Shown here piece after piece: positions 8,656 through 18,149 of a stretch of 64,000 nt of DNA. Numbering within the stretch: the first letter of the stretch is position 1; every line of letters starts with the position of its first letter. This DNA is from Microbacterium murale. GTDB taxonomy: Bacteria; Actinomycetota; Actinomycetes; Actinomycetales; Microbacteriaceae. Where the stretch lies: the NCBI RefSeq assembly GCF_014635185.1, contig NZ_BMCM01000002.1, positions 372,001-436,000 of the forward strand, given 5' to 3'. The notes under the pieces are model-generated. The model did not search any database. It was not told the origin of the DNA and was given only the letters and a program-made list of their open reading frames with translations. A program made the translations under genes and the position numbers.

Positions 8656-9546
8656 TCAGCCCTTGACCGCTCCGGTGAGGCCGCCGACGATACGACGCTC
8701 GAACATGCTGAAGAAGATCAGCGCAGGCAGCATGGACAGCGACGTGTACGCGAGCACTCTGGCGGTGTCGACCGAGTACTGCGATGAGAAGTTCTGCACC
8801 CCGAGCGGAAGGGTGAACAGACTGGCGTCGTTCAAGATGAACAACGGCAGCATGTATCCGTTCCACGATCCGATGAAGGCGAGGATGCCGACGGTGATCA
8901 CGCCGGGCAGGCTCAGCGGGATCACCATCCTCCAGAAGAATCCGAGCCTGGAGGCGCCGTCGATCGATGCCGCCTCCTCGAGTTCCTTCGGGATCGCGCG
9001 CAGGAACGGCACGAGGATGATGATCGTGGTCGGCAGGGCGAAGGCGATCTGCGGCAGGATGATGCCGCCGAGGCTGTTCACCAGGCCGAGGTTGCGGATC
9101 AGCAGGTAGAGGGGTGTGATCGCCACCGTGATCGGGAACATCAGCCCCGCGGCGAAGAACGAGTACATGATCGCCTTGCCGCCGAAGTCGTAACGGGCGA
9201 TCACGTAGCTCGCCATCACGCCGAGGATGACGGCGCCGAGTGTGGTGCCGACGGCGGCGATCGTCGAGTTGACCATCGCGGTCCAGAACTCGCTACTGCC
9301 GAGGACGTCGGTGTAGTTCGCGATCTCCCATGGCGCGGGCCACCCAGAGGGGTCGTTGGTGATCTGCGAGTTCGTGCGGAACCCGCCGATGATGATGTAG
9401 AGGATCGGCGTGATGCAGACCGTGATCAGGATCAGTGCGACGAGGTAGACGCCGGGGCTCCCCCAGCGCACCCCGGATGGCGCGCGTCGGCGTCCACGGG
9501 GCCCGATGGCCTGGATGGCCACGGAGGTCTTCAGAGTGTCGGTCAT
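8656..9546 (-). CDS. CUT1 sugar ABC transporter permease (MalG type)
   Basis: 296 residues, six predicted membrane segments, with the EAA loop EEAASIDGASRLGFFWRMVIPLSLP that contacts the ATPase. The start overlaps the stop of the upstream permease as ATGA (9543-9546), showing tight coupling. No ATPase gene lies in the operon; CUT1 systems of actinobacteria commonly share a distant MsiK-type ATPase. The partner permease is frameshifted, so whether this system is functional is uncertain. Confidence 0.93.
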   Translation of the reverse strand: MTDTLKTSVAIQAIGPRGRRRAPSGVRWGSPGVYLVALILITVCITPILYIIIGGFRTNSQITNDPSGWPAPWEIANYTDVLGSSEFWTAMVNSTIAAVGTTLGAVILGVMASYVIARYDFGGKAIMYSFFAAGLMFPITVAITPLYLLIRNLGLVNSLGGIILPQIAFALPTTIIILVPFLRAIPKELEEAASIDGASRLGFFWRMVIPLSLPGVITVGILAFIGSWNGYMLPLFILNDASLFTLPLGVQNFSSQYSVDTARVLAYTSLSMLPALIFFSMFERRIVGGLTGAVKG

Positions 9547-10560
9547 CGCCGGCGCCCCTTTCGGCTGTCCCCCGTCAGTGCACCCTCGGTGTCACGGCGG
9601 AGGACGAACCGCTGGTACACGAGGGCGACGACGAGTGAGATGAGGAAGAGCATCACGGCGACCGCGTTGCCGTAGCCGTAGCTGCCGGCCAGATGCCCGT
9701 TCTGGTACATGTAGGTGGCCATGGTCGAGGTGCCGGCGGTGGCCGCGATGTACTGGCCCCAGATGATGTTGACGAGGTCGAACAGCTGCAGGGAGCCGAT
9801 GATCGACAGGAACGCCCAGATGCGGATGGTCGGCCCCAGCAGCGGCAGCGTGATGCTCCACTGCGACTTCCAGAAGCCGGCGCCGTCGATCGCCGCCGCC
9901 TCGTAGAGCTCTTCGGGGATCGACTGCATTCCGGCGAGCATGAGGATCACGGCGAAGCCGATGTACTTCCACGTGATGATGATCATCAGCGACCACATCG
10001 CGATGGCCGGATCAGCGATCCACGAGTTCTGCAGTGCGCCGAGGCCGACCTTCTCGAGCAGGGAGTTCAGCGCCCCGGCATCCTGGAGCATCAGGCTCCA
10101 GCCGGTTCCGACGACCACCTCGGCGATGACGTATGGCGCGAAGATCAGCACGCGGATCACAGAGCGTCCGCGGATCTTCTGGTTCAGCAGCAGTGCGAAG
10201 AGGATCGCGATCGGGCCCTGCATGAGCAGCGAGAGGACGACGATCGTGAAGTTGTGCCCCACTGCGGCGCGGAACGTGTCGTCCTGCAGCATCAGGGCGT
10301 AGTTGTCGAGTCCGACGAACTCGGTGGGCCAGCCGTAGCCGTTCCATTTTGAAGAAGCCGTAGAACGCGGCCATCATCACCGGGAAGATGACGAAGCCGA
10401 CGAAGATCAGCAGTGCGGGTCCCGCCAGGAGCGTGATCTCGCCACGTTTGCGCCAGTCGGGACGCCGCGGCGCCCGTGTCGGGACCGATGCACCATCGGT
10501 CCCGACACGGTTGCTCCTCGCAGGCGCAGTGGATGACATCAGCGCCTGAGATTCGGTCAT
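9543..10560 (-). pseudogene. CUT1 sugar ABC permease (MalF type), interrupted by a one-base frameshift
   Basis: The N-terminal part starts at 10560 (MTESQALMSST) and runs through the first membrane segment to MMAAFYGFFK. The rest, from WNGYGWPTEFVGLDNY onward, is in another frame and continues without a stop to 9543. The two halves join exactly if one base is removed from the AAAA run at 10347-10350 (read on the minus strand as TTCAAAATGG). The repaired protein would be about 338 residues, normal for a MalF-type permease, with the EAA loop YEAAAIDGAGFWKSQWSITLPLLGP intact. It may be a real inactivating insertion, a phase-variable tract (only four A), or a base-calling error. Everything around it in the operon is intact, which favours a recent change or an error. 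Confidence 0.85.
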
Positions 10561-10568
10561 GTCTCTTG

Positions 10569-11870
10569 TCAGCCTCTCGCCGCGGCGTTGGCGATGCTGT
10601 CGACGAGCTTCTGCGGGTCCCCCTGGCCTGCGAGCATCTCGACGACGCCGGTGTTCAGCGCGTTTCCGACGTTCTGGCCGAGCGCGGTGTCCAGCCACAG
10701 CGACACGTACGGCGCCTTGCTGTACGCCTCCATGAGCGGAGCCAGCGACGGGTCGGTCACCGCGCCGGTGGCGTCCTGGTTGGCCGGGATCGTCTGGAAT
10801 GCGGTGGCGTACTTCTCCTGCCATTCCTTCGACGAGACGAAGTTGAGGAACTCCTCGCACGAGGCCGGAGAGTCGGTCGAGCACGAGTACCCGTCGACGC
10901 CGCCCATCATGGCTCCTGGCTCACCGTCGCCGCCTTCGACCTCGGGGAACGGGAACCAGCCGAGGTCCGGCAGCGGCTGCTCGTCGGGGGTGAGGCCGGC
11001 GATCACGCCGACATCCCACGCGCCCATGAGCTCCATGGCCGCCTTGTGGTTCGCGACCAGGCCGGCGGACGAGTTCGCGCCCTGCTGGGCCGTCGTCGTC
11101 AGGAAGCCGTCGTTGAAGGGCTCGGTCGCCGTGAACTCGTTCAGGTTCTCAGCAGCGTCCAGCCAGCACTGATCGGTGAAGTCGGGGCTGGTGGCCAGGT
11201 TCTCGATGATGTCCTGTCCACAGGCACGCACCGCGAAGAAGTAGTACCAGTGCGCGGCAGGCCACGCATCCTTCGCACCGAGTGCGATCGGAGCAATGCC
11301 CGCTTCCTTGAGCTTGTCGACCGCGTCCTCGAGCTCGGCGACAGACGTCGGCTCTGACTCGATGCCGGCCTGCTCGAACAGGTCCTTGCTGTAGAAGATC
11401 CCACCGGGGAGCACGGCACTCGGCACACCGTAGATCTTGCCGTCGACCGTGAACGCGCTGAACGGAGCCTCACCGAAAGCGGTCTTCACGTCGTCGTCGA
11501 TGAGGTCGGTGAGGTCCTTGACCTTGCCCGCCTCGACGATGTCGGCGAGCTTGCCACCACCGCGAGCCATGAAGATGTCCGGCATGTCGCCGGAGTTGAC
11601 GGCGGTCTGCAGCTTGCCGTCCATGTCTTCGTTCTGGATCGACGTGACCTTGACGGTCACCTCCGGGTTCTCCTCGTTGAAGGCCGCTGCCGCGTCTTCC
11701 CAGTACTGCTTGCCGTCGCCGGTCGTCGAGTTGTGCCACATCGTGAGTGTGGTCTCGCCACCCTCGCCTTCGCCGCCGCCACCGCTGGTGCCACCGCTGC
11801 AGCCGGCCAGGACGAGCGATCCCAGTGCGACGACTGCGGCGCCTGCCGCCAATGCCTTTCGCATCTTCAT
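10569..11870 (-). CDS. CUT1 ABC transporter solute-binding lipoprotein
   Basis: 433 residues. The start at 11870 has GGAG about 9 bases upstream and gives a classic lipoprotein signal: MKMRKALAAG, a hydrophobic core, then LVLAGC with the lipidated Cys at residue 24, followed by a Gly/Ser linker. The open frame extends upstream but without a start signal. The remainder is a type-1 solute-binding protein fold (TLTMWHNSTTGDGKQYWEDAAAAFNEENPEVTVKV). It is the first gene of the transporter operon and ends 8 bases before the permease start at 10560. The substrate is probably a xylo- or gluco-oligosaccharide, judged from the GH3 and xylAB neighbours. Confidence 0.93.
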   Translation of the reverse strand: MKMRKALAAGAAVVALGSLVLAGCSGGTSGGGGEGEGGETTLTMWHNSTTGDGKQYWEDAAAAFNEENPEVTVKVTSIQNEDMDGKLQTAVNSGDMPDIFMARGGGKLADIVEAGKVKDLTDLIDDDVKTAFGEAPFSAFTVDGKIYGVPSAVLPGGIFYSKDLFEQAGIESEPTSVAELEDAVDKLKEAGIAPIALGAKDAWPAAHWYYFFAVRACGQDIIENLATSPDFTDQCWLDAAENLNEFTATEPFNDGFLTTTAQQGANSSAGLVANHKAAMELMGAWDVGVIAGLTPDEQPLPDLGWFPFPEVEGGDGEPGAMMGGVDGYSCSTDSPASCEEFLNFVSSKEWQEKYATAFQTIPANQDATGAVTDPSLAPLMEAYSKAPYVSLWLDTALGQNVGNALNTGVVEMLAGQGDPQKLVDSIANAAARG

Positions 11871-11951
11871 GCTGTGTTCTCCTCTTCTTCGAGTTCTCGT
11901 GCAGCGCGACACGACATTTGTTGCCAGCCACACCAATGTGTTTGTTCGCTT

Positions 11952-11981
11952 ACTCTGACACCGCTCCCACGAAGATGTCAA
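11952..11981 (-). promoter_or_regulatory. candidate promoter of the SBP-permease-GH3 operon
   Basis: On the minus strand TTGACA (11976-11981) and CAGAGT (11952-11957) are separated by 18 bases, about 80 bases upstream of the SBP start. The divergent LacI operator lies 14 bases further upstream of the -35 box. Confidence 0.5.
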
Positions 11982-11995
11982 ACGATATCGATAAC

Positions 11996-12007
11996 GTTTT
12001 CGAAAAC
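11996..12007. promoter_or_regulatory. LacI-type operator, perfect 12-bp palindrome
   Basis: GTTTTCGAAAAC with a central CG, the hallmark of LacI/GalR sites. It sits in the divergent region between the SBP operon and the lacI-type gene, just before the -10 box of the latter. This fits autoregulation plus control of the transporter operon by the protein encoded at 12025. Confidence 0.7.
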
Positions 12008-12012
12008 ATGGA

Positions 12013-12018
12013 TATCAT
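12013..12018 (+). promoter_or_regulatory. -10 box for a leaderless lacI-type transcript
   Basis: TATCAT followed by six bases and then the ATG at 12025, so transcription could begin at the start codon. Confidence 0.5.
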
Positions 12019-12024
12019 GAGGGC

Positions 12025-13023
12025 ATGAACCGCCGGACAACGATCACCGATGTCGCCCTCGCCGCTGGAGTCTCGGTGGCCACCGTGTCCAAGGCGATCA
12101 ACGGGCGCTACGGCGTGTCAGCGGAGACGCTCTCCCATGTGATGGGCGTCGTGGCCGATCTCGGCTACGAGAGTTCGATCGTCGCCACGTCCATGCGCCG
12201 GCGGCGCACCCTGGTGATCGGCGTCCTCGTCGCCGAGTTCGAGCCCTTCGCACTGCAGCTGCTCAGGGGCGTGTCCAGCGCTCTGGAGAACACCGAGTAC
12301 GACGTGCTCGCGTACGCAGGAAGCGTCTCGGCCGGCACGCACCTCGGGTGGGAGCGCCGCTCACTCTCCCGGCTCGGCGGCACGCTCATCGACGGCGCGA
12401 TTCTCGTCACGCCGACGGCCGCACCGTCTGAGACGTCGGTGCCGATCGTCGCCGTCGACCCGCATGTCGGAACCGACGATCCCGCAACCGTGAGCGTGGC
12501 GAACGTCGAGGGCGCCAGCGCCGCGACGAGCCACCTCCTCTCGCTGGGCCATCGCCGCATAGCGCACCTGCGCGGACGCACCGACCTGGAATCCGCCCGC
12601 GAGCGCGAGCAGGGGTACCGCAACGCGCTGAGGGCATCCGACATCCCGTTCGATCCCACCCTCGTGATCGACGGCGGCTACCGGGCCGCCGATTCGACGG
12701 CGGGCGCACATGCGATCCTCGATCTCCCCGACCCCGTCACCGCCGTATTCGCCGCCAACGACCTCTCCGCCATCGAGATGATGCGGGTGGCATCCGAGCG
12801 CGGACTGCATGTGCCGGACGACCTCTCCGTCGTCGGTTTCGACGACATCATCGACGCCGCCGCCCACGTGCCCCAGCTCACCACGGTTCGTCAGCCGCTG
12901 CCGGAGATGGGCGCGGCGGCCGTGCGGATGCTGCTCGAGATCCTGCAAGGCCATGAACCAGAGCCGGTACAGATGGCGACGACGCTCGTGGTGCGCGAAT
13001 CCACCGCTCCACCGCGGTCCTGA
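12025..13023 (+). CDS. LacI-family transcriptional regulator
   Basis: 332 residues. The N-terminal helix-turn-helix reads [45 protein letters not shown], then a hinge and a periplasmic-binding-protein-like effector domain with [35 protein letters not shown]. It is divergent from the SBP-permease-GH3 operon and upstream of xylA. A LacI-type palindrome overlaps its own promoter region. It probably represses the oligosaccharide transporter operon and senses a sugar taken up by it. Confidence 0.93.
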   Translation: MNRRTTITDVALAAGVSVATVSKAINGRYGVSAETLSHVMGVVADLGYESSIVATSMRRRRTLVIGVLVAEFEPFALQLLRGVSSALENTEYDVLAYAGSVSAGTHLGWERRSLSRLGGTLIDGAILVTPTAAPSETSVPIVAVDPHVGTDDPATVSVANVEGASAATSHLLSLGHRRIAHLRGRTDLESAREREQGYRNALRASDIPFDPTLVIDGGYRAADSTAGAHAILDLPDPVTAVFAANDLSAIEMMRVASERGLHVPDDLSVVGFDDIIDAAAHVPQLTTVRQPLPEMGAAAVRMLLEILQGHEPEPVQMATTLVVRESTAPPRS

Positions 13024-13042
13024 CGACGACGCGCCGTCGTCG
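13024..13042. terminator. hairpin after the lacI-type gene
   Basis: CGACGACG-cgc-CGTCGTCG, a perfect 8-bp stem starting at the base after the stop codon. No T run follows. It probably attenuates read-through into xylA. Confidence 0.5.
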
Positions 13043-13079
13043 GCGGGCTGCGATTGCCAACCTCGATCGCATGCGATAT

Positions 13080-13094
13080 GTTGTGCAGCACAAC
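13080..13094. promoter_or_regulatory. operator palindrome in the xylAB promoter
   Basis: GTTGTGCAGCACAAC is a perfect 15-bp inverted repeat with a central A. It lies just upstream of a TATATT -10 box (13096-13101) and 35 bases before the xylA start. The position fits a repressor site. The local ROK regulator (4981-6165) is the best candidate; the LacI protein is less likely because the centre is not CG. Confidence 0.7.
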
Positions 13095-13128
13095 TTATAT
13101 TTTCCCCATCGCCTGCAGAGGAGCAGCC

Positions 13129-14316
13129 ATGCCCACCCCCACCCGCGAAGACAAATTCTCGTTCGGTCTCTGGACCGTCGACTACAACGGCACCGACCCG
13201 TTCGGCGGCCCGACGCGCCCTCGCCTCGACGTGGTGCACGCCGTCGAGAAGCTCTCCGAGCTCGGCGCCTACGGACTCACGTTCCACGATGACGACCTGT
13301 TCGCCTTCGGCTCCACCGACGCCGAGCGTCAGAAGCAGATCGACCGGCTCAAGGGCGCACTGTCCGACACCGGCCTCATCGTGCCGATGGTCACCACGAA
13401 CCTCTTCAGCGCCCCCGTCTTCAAGGACGGCGGCTTCACCTCCAACGACCGCGATGTGCGGCGGTATGCCCTCCGCAAGGTGTTCCGTCAGCTCGACCTC
13501 GGTGCAGAGCTCGGAGCCAAGACCTTCGTCATGTGGGGCGGCCGCGAGGGCGCTGAATACGACTCCGCCAAGGATGTGCGCCAGGCCCTCGAGCGCTACC
13601 GCGAGTCCGTGAACCTTCTCGCCGACTACGTCACCGACAAGGGCTACGACATCCGCTTCGCGATCGAGCCCAAGCCGAACGAGCCCCGCGGCGACATCCT
13701 GCTGCCGACCCTCGGCCACGCGATCGCCTTCATCGGCTCGCTCGCACGTCCCGAGCTGTTCGGTGTGAACCCCGAGGTCGGCCACGAGCAGATGGCTGGC
13801 CTGAACTTCGCCGCCGGCATCGCCCAGGCGCTGTTCCACGAGAAGCTCTTCCACATCGATCTCAACGGTCAGCGCGGCATCAAGTACGACCAGGACCTCG
13901 TGTTCGGTCACGGCGACCTGCACAACGCATTCGCGCTGGTCGACCTGCTCGAGAACGGCGGCCCCGGCGGGGTTCCGGCCTACGACGGCCCTCGTCACTT
14001 CGACTACAAGCCCAGCCGCACGGAAGACGAGACCGGCGTGTGGGACTCGGCAGCGGCGAACATGCGCACGTACCTCCTCCTCAAGGAGCGGGCAGCGGCG
14101 TTCCGCGCAGACCCCGAGGTGCAGGAGGCGCTGGCCGCTTCCAAGGTCGCCGAGCTCGCGCAGCCGACGCTGAACCCCGGCGAGAGCTACGACGACTTCC
14201 TCGCCGATCGCAGCGCCTTCGAGGACTTCGACGCCGACGCCTACCTCGGCGGCAAGGGCTTCGGATTCGTCCGTCTGCAGCAGCTCGCCACCGAGCACCT
14301 GCTCGGCGCGCGCTGA
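13129..14316 (+). CDS. xylA: xylose isomerase
   Basis: 395 residues, the length of class I actinobacterial xylose isomerases. It converts D-xylose to D-xylulose in the cytoplasm. Catalytic TFHDDD (His53, Asp56) and the [13 protein letters not shown] block with Glu180 and Lys182 are present, as are the [16 protein letters not shown] and HIDLNGQ metal-site motifs. AGAGGAG lies shortly before the ATG. The gene has its own promoter region with a 15-bp palindrome and is followed two bases later by xylB. Confidence 0.97.
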   Translation: MPTPTREDKFSFGLWTVDYNGTDPFGGPTRPRLDVVHAVEKLSELGAYGLTFHDDDLFAFGSTDAERQKQIDRLKGALSDTGLIVPMVTTNLFSAPVFKDGGFTSNDRDVRRYALRKVFRQLDLGAELGAKTFVMWGGREGAEYDSAKDVRQALERYRESVNLLADYVTDKGYDIRFAIEPKPNEPRGDILLPTLGHAIAFIGSLARPELFGVNPEVGHEQMAGLNFAAGIAQALFHEKLFHIDLNGQRGIKYDQDLVFGHGDLHNAFALVDLLENGGPGGVPAYDGPRHFDYKPSRTEDETGVWDSAAANMRTYLLLKERAAAFRADPEVQEALAASKVAELAQPTLNPGESYDDFLADRSAFEDFDADAYLGGKGFGFVRLQQLATEHLLGAR

Positions 14317-14318
14317 AC

Positions 14319-15722
14319 ATGACGCTCGTCGCCGGCATCGATTCGTCGACGCAGAGCTGCAAGGTCGTCGTGCGCGACCTCTCGTCCGGAGCGGTCATCC
14401 GCTCCGGACGAGCCGGGCATCCTGATGGCACCGAAGTGGATCCGGCGGCGTGGTGGGAGGCGCTGCGCAGCGCCATCGCCGATGCCGGCGGGCTCGACGA
14501 CGTCGCCGCCGTCGGCATCGGTGGACAGCAGCACGGTCTGGTGGCCCTGGATGCGGAGGGGCGCGTCATCCGGCCCGCTCTGCTCTGGAACGACACGAGA
14601 TCGGCGGATGCCGCGACCGCACTGACCGCCGAGGTCGGCGCCGCAGAGTATGCGCGACGCACCGGCGTCGTGCCGGTCGCGTCGTTCACGGCGAGCAAGG
14701 TGCGGTGGGTGGCGGATGCCGAGCCGGAGAACGCGGCCCGCATCGCGGCGATCGCACTCCCCCACGACTGGCTCACCTGGCGTCTGCGCGGTTATGGACC
14801 GGCCGACGAGTCACCGCTAGGGCCTGTGCTCAACGAACTGATCACCGATCGGTCCGATGCCAGTGGCACGGCGTACTTCGACTCCGCTCGAGGCGAGTAC
14901 GACCGTGAGCTGCTCGCCATCGCGCTGCGCCGCGACGCGAGTGATGTCGTGCTGCCCCGTGTTCTCGGCCCCGCCGAGCACGTCGAAGGAAAGGGCGGAA
15001 TCATCGTCACGGCCGGCGCGGGCGACAACGCGGCGGCCGCACTCGGAATGGGAGCCGGAAGCGGCGACATCGGCGTCTCGATCGGCACCAGTGGAACGGT
15101 GTTCGCCGTCACCGACGTCGCCGTCGCCGACCCGAGCGGCACCGTGGCCGGATTCGCCGACGCGGCCGGAGGCTTCCTGCCGCTGGTCGCCACGCTGAAC
15201 GCCGCGCGGGTGCTGGATGCCACGGCATCCCTTCTCGGCGTCGATCACGACGAGTTCTCCCGGCTTGCCCTCGCGGCCGAGCCGGGTTCGGGCGGACTCG
15301 TGCTGCAGCCGTGGTTCGAGGGCGAGCGCACACCCAACCTGCCGGACGCCACGGCATCGATGTTCGGCATGACTCTGACCTCGACGAGCCGTGAGAACCT
15401 CGCCCGCGCCGCGATCGAGGGCGTGTTGTGCGGCCTCGCCGACGGCCTCGATCGCATCCGCGCGCACGGAGTGAAGGCCGAGCGCATCCTGCTGGTCGGC
15501 GGCGCCGCGCAGAGCGAAGCAGTGGCGCGCATCGCCGCGCAGGTGTTCGATGCGCCGGTCGTGGTTCCGGCGCCCGGCGAATACGTGGCGCTCGGAGCGG
15601 CAGCCCAGGCCGCCTGGGGGCTCAGCGGCACCGCGCCGAAGTGGCCAGTGGCGATCACCGCGCGTCCAGAGATAGACACGCGCCCGATCATCCGAGAGCA
15701 GTACGCCGCCCGCCTGCCATGA
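14319..15722 (+). CDS. xylB: xylulokinase
   Basis: FGGY-family kinase of 467 residues that phosphorylates D-xylulose to xylulose-5-phosphate for the pentose phosphate pathway. The N-terminal domain begins [15 protein letters not shown] (phosphate-binding) and carries [14 protein letters not shown] and LLWNDTRS. The C-terminal domain shows GTSGTVFAV and [20 protein letters not shown]. The ATG at 14319 starts two bases after the xylA stop with no clear ribosome binding site, which suggests translational coupling to xylA. Confidence 0.96.
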   Translation: MTLVAGIDSSTQSCKVVVRDLSSGAVIRSGRAGHPDGTEVDPAAWWEALRSAIADAGGLDDVAAVGIGGQQHGLVALDAEGRVIRPALLWNDTRSADAATALTAEVGAAEYARRTGVVPVASFTASKVRWVADAEPENAARIAAIALPHDWLTWRLRGYGPADESPLGPVLNELITDRSDASGTAYFDSARGEYDRELLAIALRRDASDVVLPRVLGPAEHVEGKGGIIVTAGAGDNAAAALGMGAGSGDIGVSIGTSGTVFAVTDVAVADPSGTVAGFADAAGGFLPLVATLNAARVLDATASLLGVDHDEFSRLALAAEPGSGGLVLQPWFEGERTPNLPDATASMFGMTLTSTSRENLARAAIEGVLCGLADGLDRIRAHGVKAERILLVGGAAQSEAVARIAAQVFDAPVVVPAPGEYVALGAAAQAAWGLSGTAPKWPVAITARPEIDTRPIIREQYAARLP

Positions 15723-15762
15723 CCAGTCGTCGCGGCGCGGCACAGGTGGCGAAAACATAGGA

Positions 15763-15780
15763 TTCCAGGCCAGACTGGAA
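15763..15780 (+). promoter_or_regulatory. inverted repeat and possible -10 box before the 15783 gene
   Basis: TTCCAG-gccaga-CTGGAA is a 6-bp perfect inverted repeat ending two bases before the start codon. CAGACT within it (15771-15776) is six bases from the ATG and could be a leaderless -10 element. Confidence 0.35.
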
Positions 15781-15782
15781 CC

Positions 15783-16505
15783 ATGACCTTCGCCGCACTG
15801 CAGCCTCTCGCCGATCGCGCCGCCTTCTTCGTGGCACTCCGTCAGGACGCGCTCACCACTGCCGTCGATGCGCTGGGCGAGCACCGCTGGGACGCCGACA
15901 TGGCCGCAGGTACGCTCACCTTCACTGCGAACGCGAACCCCGCGCATCAGGTGGTCACCCGCCCGCATCTGATCGCGACGATCGCACCGGGGCCCCGGTC
16001 TCTGCTCTGGGCGTGGGCTCACCCCCAGGGCGACGCGCAGGGCGTCGCCGCCCAGCTGCGCGATTACGGCACGCAGTACGACATCGCGGAGCTCAGCCGG
16101 TCCGAGCTCGCCTTCCCGGAAGACACCGGCTCCGACCTCGACGAATGGATCGCGCAGGTCGCACATCAGATCGGCACCGTCGCCGTGGAGATCACCGGTC
16201 GCTCCCCTTACTATTCGGCACCGATCGGCGGCGGCACGCGCGCCGTGTTCGTGCTGGATGCGCCGCTCGCTCCGCTCACCGTGCAGGATGCCGTCATCTC
16301 CGCGCCCCGCATCCTGTCCGGGCTCGCACTCAGCGATGCACGCTCGGCTGTGTGGGACGCTGCGCGGCTGGCCGGCTGGAACCTGCAGTGGACCGACGAG
16401 GCCTTCAGCGGCGCGATCGTCACCGATGCCTCCGGTTCAGCGACCTTCCGCTTCGATGAGCAGGCCCGCATCGTGGGCATCGAGGCGCCGGGCCTGACCG
16501 GCTGA
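15783..16505 (+). CDS. conserved hypothetical protein (DUF6882-like)
   Basis: 240 residues, soluble, no signal peptide or membrane segment. The layout (an early RWDADMAAGTLTF strand, then LLWAWAHP, then a stretch around YDIAELSRSELAF) resembles DUF6882, a family with no known function. No catalytic motif is visible. No ribosome binding site is seen, but a possible leaderless -10 box lies six bases upstream. It stands alone between xylB and a small membrane protein gene. Confidence 0.7.
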   Translation: MTFAALQPLADRAAFFVALRQDALTTAVDALGEHRWDADMAAGTLTFTANANPAHQVVTRPHLIATIAPGPRSLLWAWAHPQGDAQGVAAQLRDYGTQYDIAELSRSELAFPEDTGSDLDEWIAQVAHQIGTVAVEITGRSPYYSAPIGGGTRAVFVLDAPLAPLTVQDAVISAPRILSGLALSDARSAVWDAARLAGWNLQWTDEAFSGAIVTDASGSATFRFDEQARIVGIEAPGLTG

Positions 16506-16532
16506 TCCTTCTCCAAGGGGAACTCGACGGCA

Positions 16533-16538
16533 TAGGCT
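16533..16538 (+). promoter_or_regulatory. -10 box for a leaderless transcript
   Basis: TAGGCT, six bases, then the ATG at 16545. Confidence 0.5.
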
Positions 16539-16544
16539 GACGAC

Positions 16545-17111
16545 ATGAAGAACTGGATCGTCCGCGCCGTCTCGCTGTACGTGTTCAACGTCGTCGTCCT
16601 GCTGCTGATCGGCCTGCTGATGTCGAGCGTCAGCGTCGGGTGGAACGCCTTGTGGGCTGCTGTGATCCTCACGCTGGCGACGCTCGCGCTCAAGCCGACG
16701 CTGCTCCGGATGTTCCGCGGGGCGGCCTCGAAGTCAGCGCAGACGCGCACGAAGGTCGGCGAGAAGGTCGTCCAGTACGTGCTCGTGTTCATCGTCGAGC
16801 TGATCGTCTGGGTGCTGACCGTGTGGCTCAGCGGCGTCGATGTGCGCGGCTGGTTCTGGGGCTACGTGCTTCCCCCGCTGTACCTGCTGATCGCGTGGGT
16901 CATCTACGACCTGGTGGATGACCGGATCGAGGCGAGGACCGGCGCGGTGTTCGACACAGTGCAGTCGAAAGTGAAGGGCGGGCGCGCCTCGACGACCAGA
17001 TCTGCGGATGCCACGGCATCCGAGCCGCAGAGCAGGGCGACCAGCGCAGCCAGGGACGAGCTCAACGATGGGCTCACCCCCGAACAGCGCCGGATGCTCG
17101 ACGAGCTGTAG
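16545..17111 (+). CDS. small integral membrane protein, function unknown
   Basis: 188 residues. Three or four hydrophobic segments are visible: about 8-27 (LYVFNVVVLLLIGLLM), 30-50 (WNALWAAVILTLATLAL), 77-95 (VVQYVLVFIVELIVWVLTV) and 100-125 (WFWGYVLPPLYLLIAWVIYDLV). A polar tail follows, rich in Ser, Ala and Arg and ending GLTPEQRRMLDEL, a motif seen at the C-terminus of several actinobacterial membrane proteins. No ribosome binding site is seen. I do not recognise the family. Confidence 0.7.
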   Translation: MKNWIVRAVSLYVFNVVVLLLIGLLMSSVSVGWNALWAAVILTLATLALKPTLLRMFRGAASKSAQTRTKVGEKVVQYVLVFIVELIVWVLTVWLSGVDVRGWFWGYVLPPLYLLIAWVIYDLVDDRIEARTGAVFDTVQSKVKGGRASTTRSADATASEPQSRATSAARDELNDGLTPEQRRMLDEL

Positions 17112-17147
17112 GTCGCGGCTTCGGCTCGCCTGCGGCTCGCTCACCCC

Positions 17148-17262
17148 GTTTCGCCTCCGTCGCTGACGCTCCTCCGCTCAACGCCCCGCGACAGAAGCTG
17201 CGGGTCGTTGAGCGAGCGGAGCGAGACGAAACGCGTTGAGCGAGCGTCAGCGAGTCGAAACG
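17148..17262. repeat. palindromic intergenic repeat, GTTGAGCGAGCG family
   Basis: Three related units fill most of the gap between the 16545 gene and folD. Two direct units begin at 17207 and 17235 (GTTGAGCGAGCGgagcgag and GTTGAGCGAGCGtcagcgag, each ending cgaaacg), and one inverted unit covers about 17148-17182. Together they can fold into a large hairpin. The same family recurs at 26893-26947. It may help end transcription of both flanking convergent genes. Confidence 0.75.
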
Positions 17263-17267
17263 GGCCC

Positions 17268-18149
17268 TCAGCCCGCAGCGCGCTCGGCGGCCTCCACGAC
17301 GTTCGTCATGAGCAGCGCGACGGTCATCGGTCCGACGCCGCCGGGGTTCGGTGATACGAAGCCCGCGACCGACGCGACATCAGGGTGCACGTCGCCATAG
17401 ACCTTCGACTTGCCGGTCTCAGGGTCGTCTTCTCGAGTGACTCCCACATCGAGCACCGCGGCGCCCGGCTTGACGTCCTCAGCGCGGACGAGGTGCTTGA
17501 CCCCGGCCGCGGCCACGATGACGTCCGCCTCTCGCAGGTACTTCGGCATGTCGACCGTGCCGGTGTGCGTGAGCGTCACAGTGGCGTTGAGCTCGCGGCG
17601 CGTCAGCAGCAGTCCGATCGAGCGGCCGATCGTCACCCCGCGTCCGACGACCACGACATGCTTGCCCTTGAGGTCGTAGTCATTGCGCAACAGCAGCTCG
17701 ATCACGCCGCGAGGCGTGCACGGCAGAGGCGTGTGGATCGGTGCGTTGACGTTCAGCACGAGCCGTCCGAGATTGGTCGGGTGCAGGCCATCGGCATCCT
17801 TCTCGGGGTCGATGCGCTCGAGGATCCTGTCCGTGTCGATGTGCTTCGGCAGCGGCAGCTGCACGATGTAGCCGTGACAGGTCGGATCGGCATTGAGCTC
17901 GTCGATCAGCGCTTCGACCTGCTCCTGCGTGGCGTCGGCCGGCAGTTCGCGCTGGATCGAGTTCATCCCGATCGCCTCGGACTGGCGGTGCTTCATCCCG
18001 ACGTACAGCTGGGATGCCGGATCCGCGCCGACCAGCACGGTGGCGATGCCCGGGACGATGCCCCGCGCGCGCAGCGCCGCGACCCGCTCGGTCAGCTCGG
18101 TCTTGATCTCCGCGGCTGCGGCCTTGCCGTCCAGGACGACAGCGGTCAC
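17268..18149 (-). CDS. folD: bifunctional methylenetetrahydrofolate dehydrogenase/cyclohydrolase
   Basis: 293 residues. It interconverts 5,10-methylene-, 5,10-methenyl- and 10-formyl-tetrahydrofolate, supplying formyl groups for purine synthesis. The family blocks [14 protein letters not shown] (with the catalytic Lys region), [41 protein letters not shown] (nucleotide site) and [17 protein letters not shown] are all present. The start is GTG at 18149 and overlaps the glyA stop as GTGA, so the two genes are translationally coupled and share the ZTP riboswitch leader. Confidence 0.97.
   Translation of the reverse strand: MTAVVLDGKAAAAEIKTELTERVAALRARGIVPGIATVLVGADPASQLYVGMKHRQSEAIGMNSIQRELPADATQEQVEALIDELNADPTCHGYIVQLPLPKHIDTDRILERIDPEKDADGLHPTNLGRLVLNVNAPIHTPLPCTPRGVIELLLRNDYDLKGKHVVVVGRGVTIGRSIGLLLTRRELNATVTLTHTGTVDMPKYLREADVIVAAAGVKHLVRAEDVKPGAAVLDVGVTREDDPETGKSKVYGDVHPDVASVAGFVSPNPGGVGPMTVALLMTNVVEAAERAAG

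Noticed and set aside
6150..8666. Long open frame of more than 800 codons antisense to the GH3 gene
   Set aside because: It mirrors the GH3 frame, has Arg/His/Asp-rich composition typical of high-GC shadow frames, and shows no domain. The same applies to long antisense frames over 12361-14298, 30900-33755, 36651-38672, 43002-44885, 54916-57216 and 58631-60250.
10340..10355. Programmed ribosomal frameshift in the permease
   Set aside because: The tract is only four A, and I saw no slippery heptamer with a downstream pseudoknot and no stop or rare codon at the shift point; mutation or sequencing error is simpler.
11984..12016. Two GATATC palindromes around the lacI promoter as paired operators
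   Set aside because: They are not symmetric about the CG-centred palindrome and six-base palindromes are expected by chance; only the 12-bp site was kept.
17112..17267. tRNA or small RNA gene between the membrane protein gene and folD
   Set aside because: The folding comes from the GTTGAGCGAGCG repeat; no cloverleaf, T-loop or promoter is visible.
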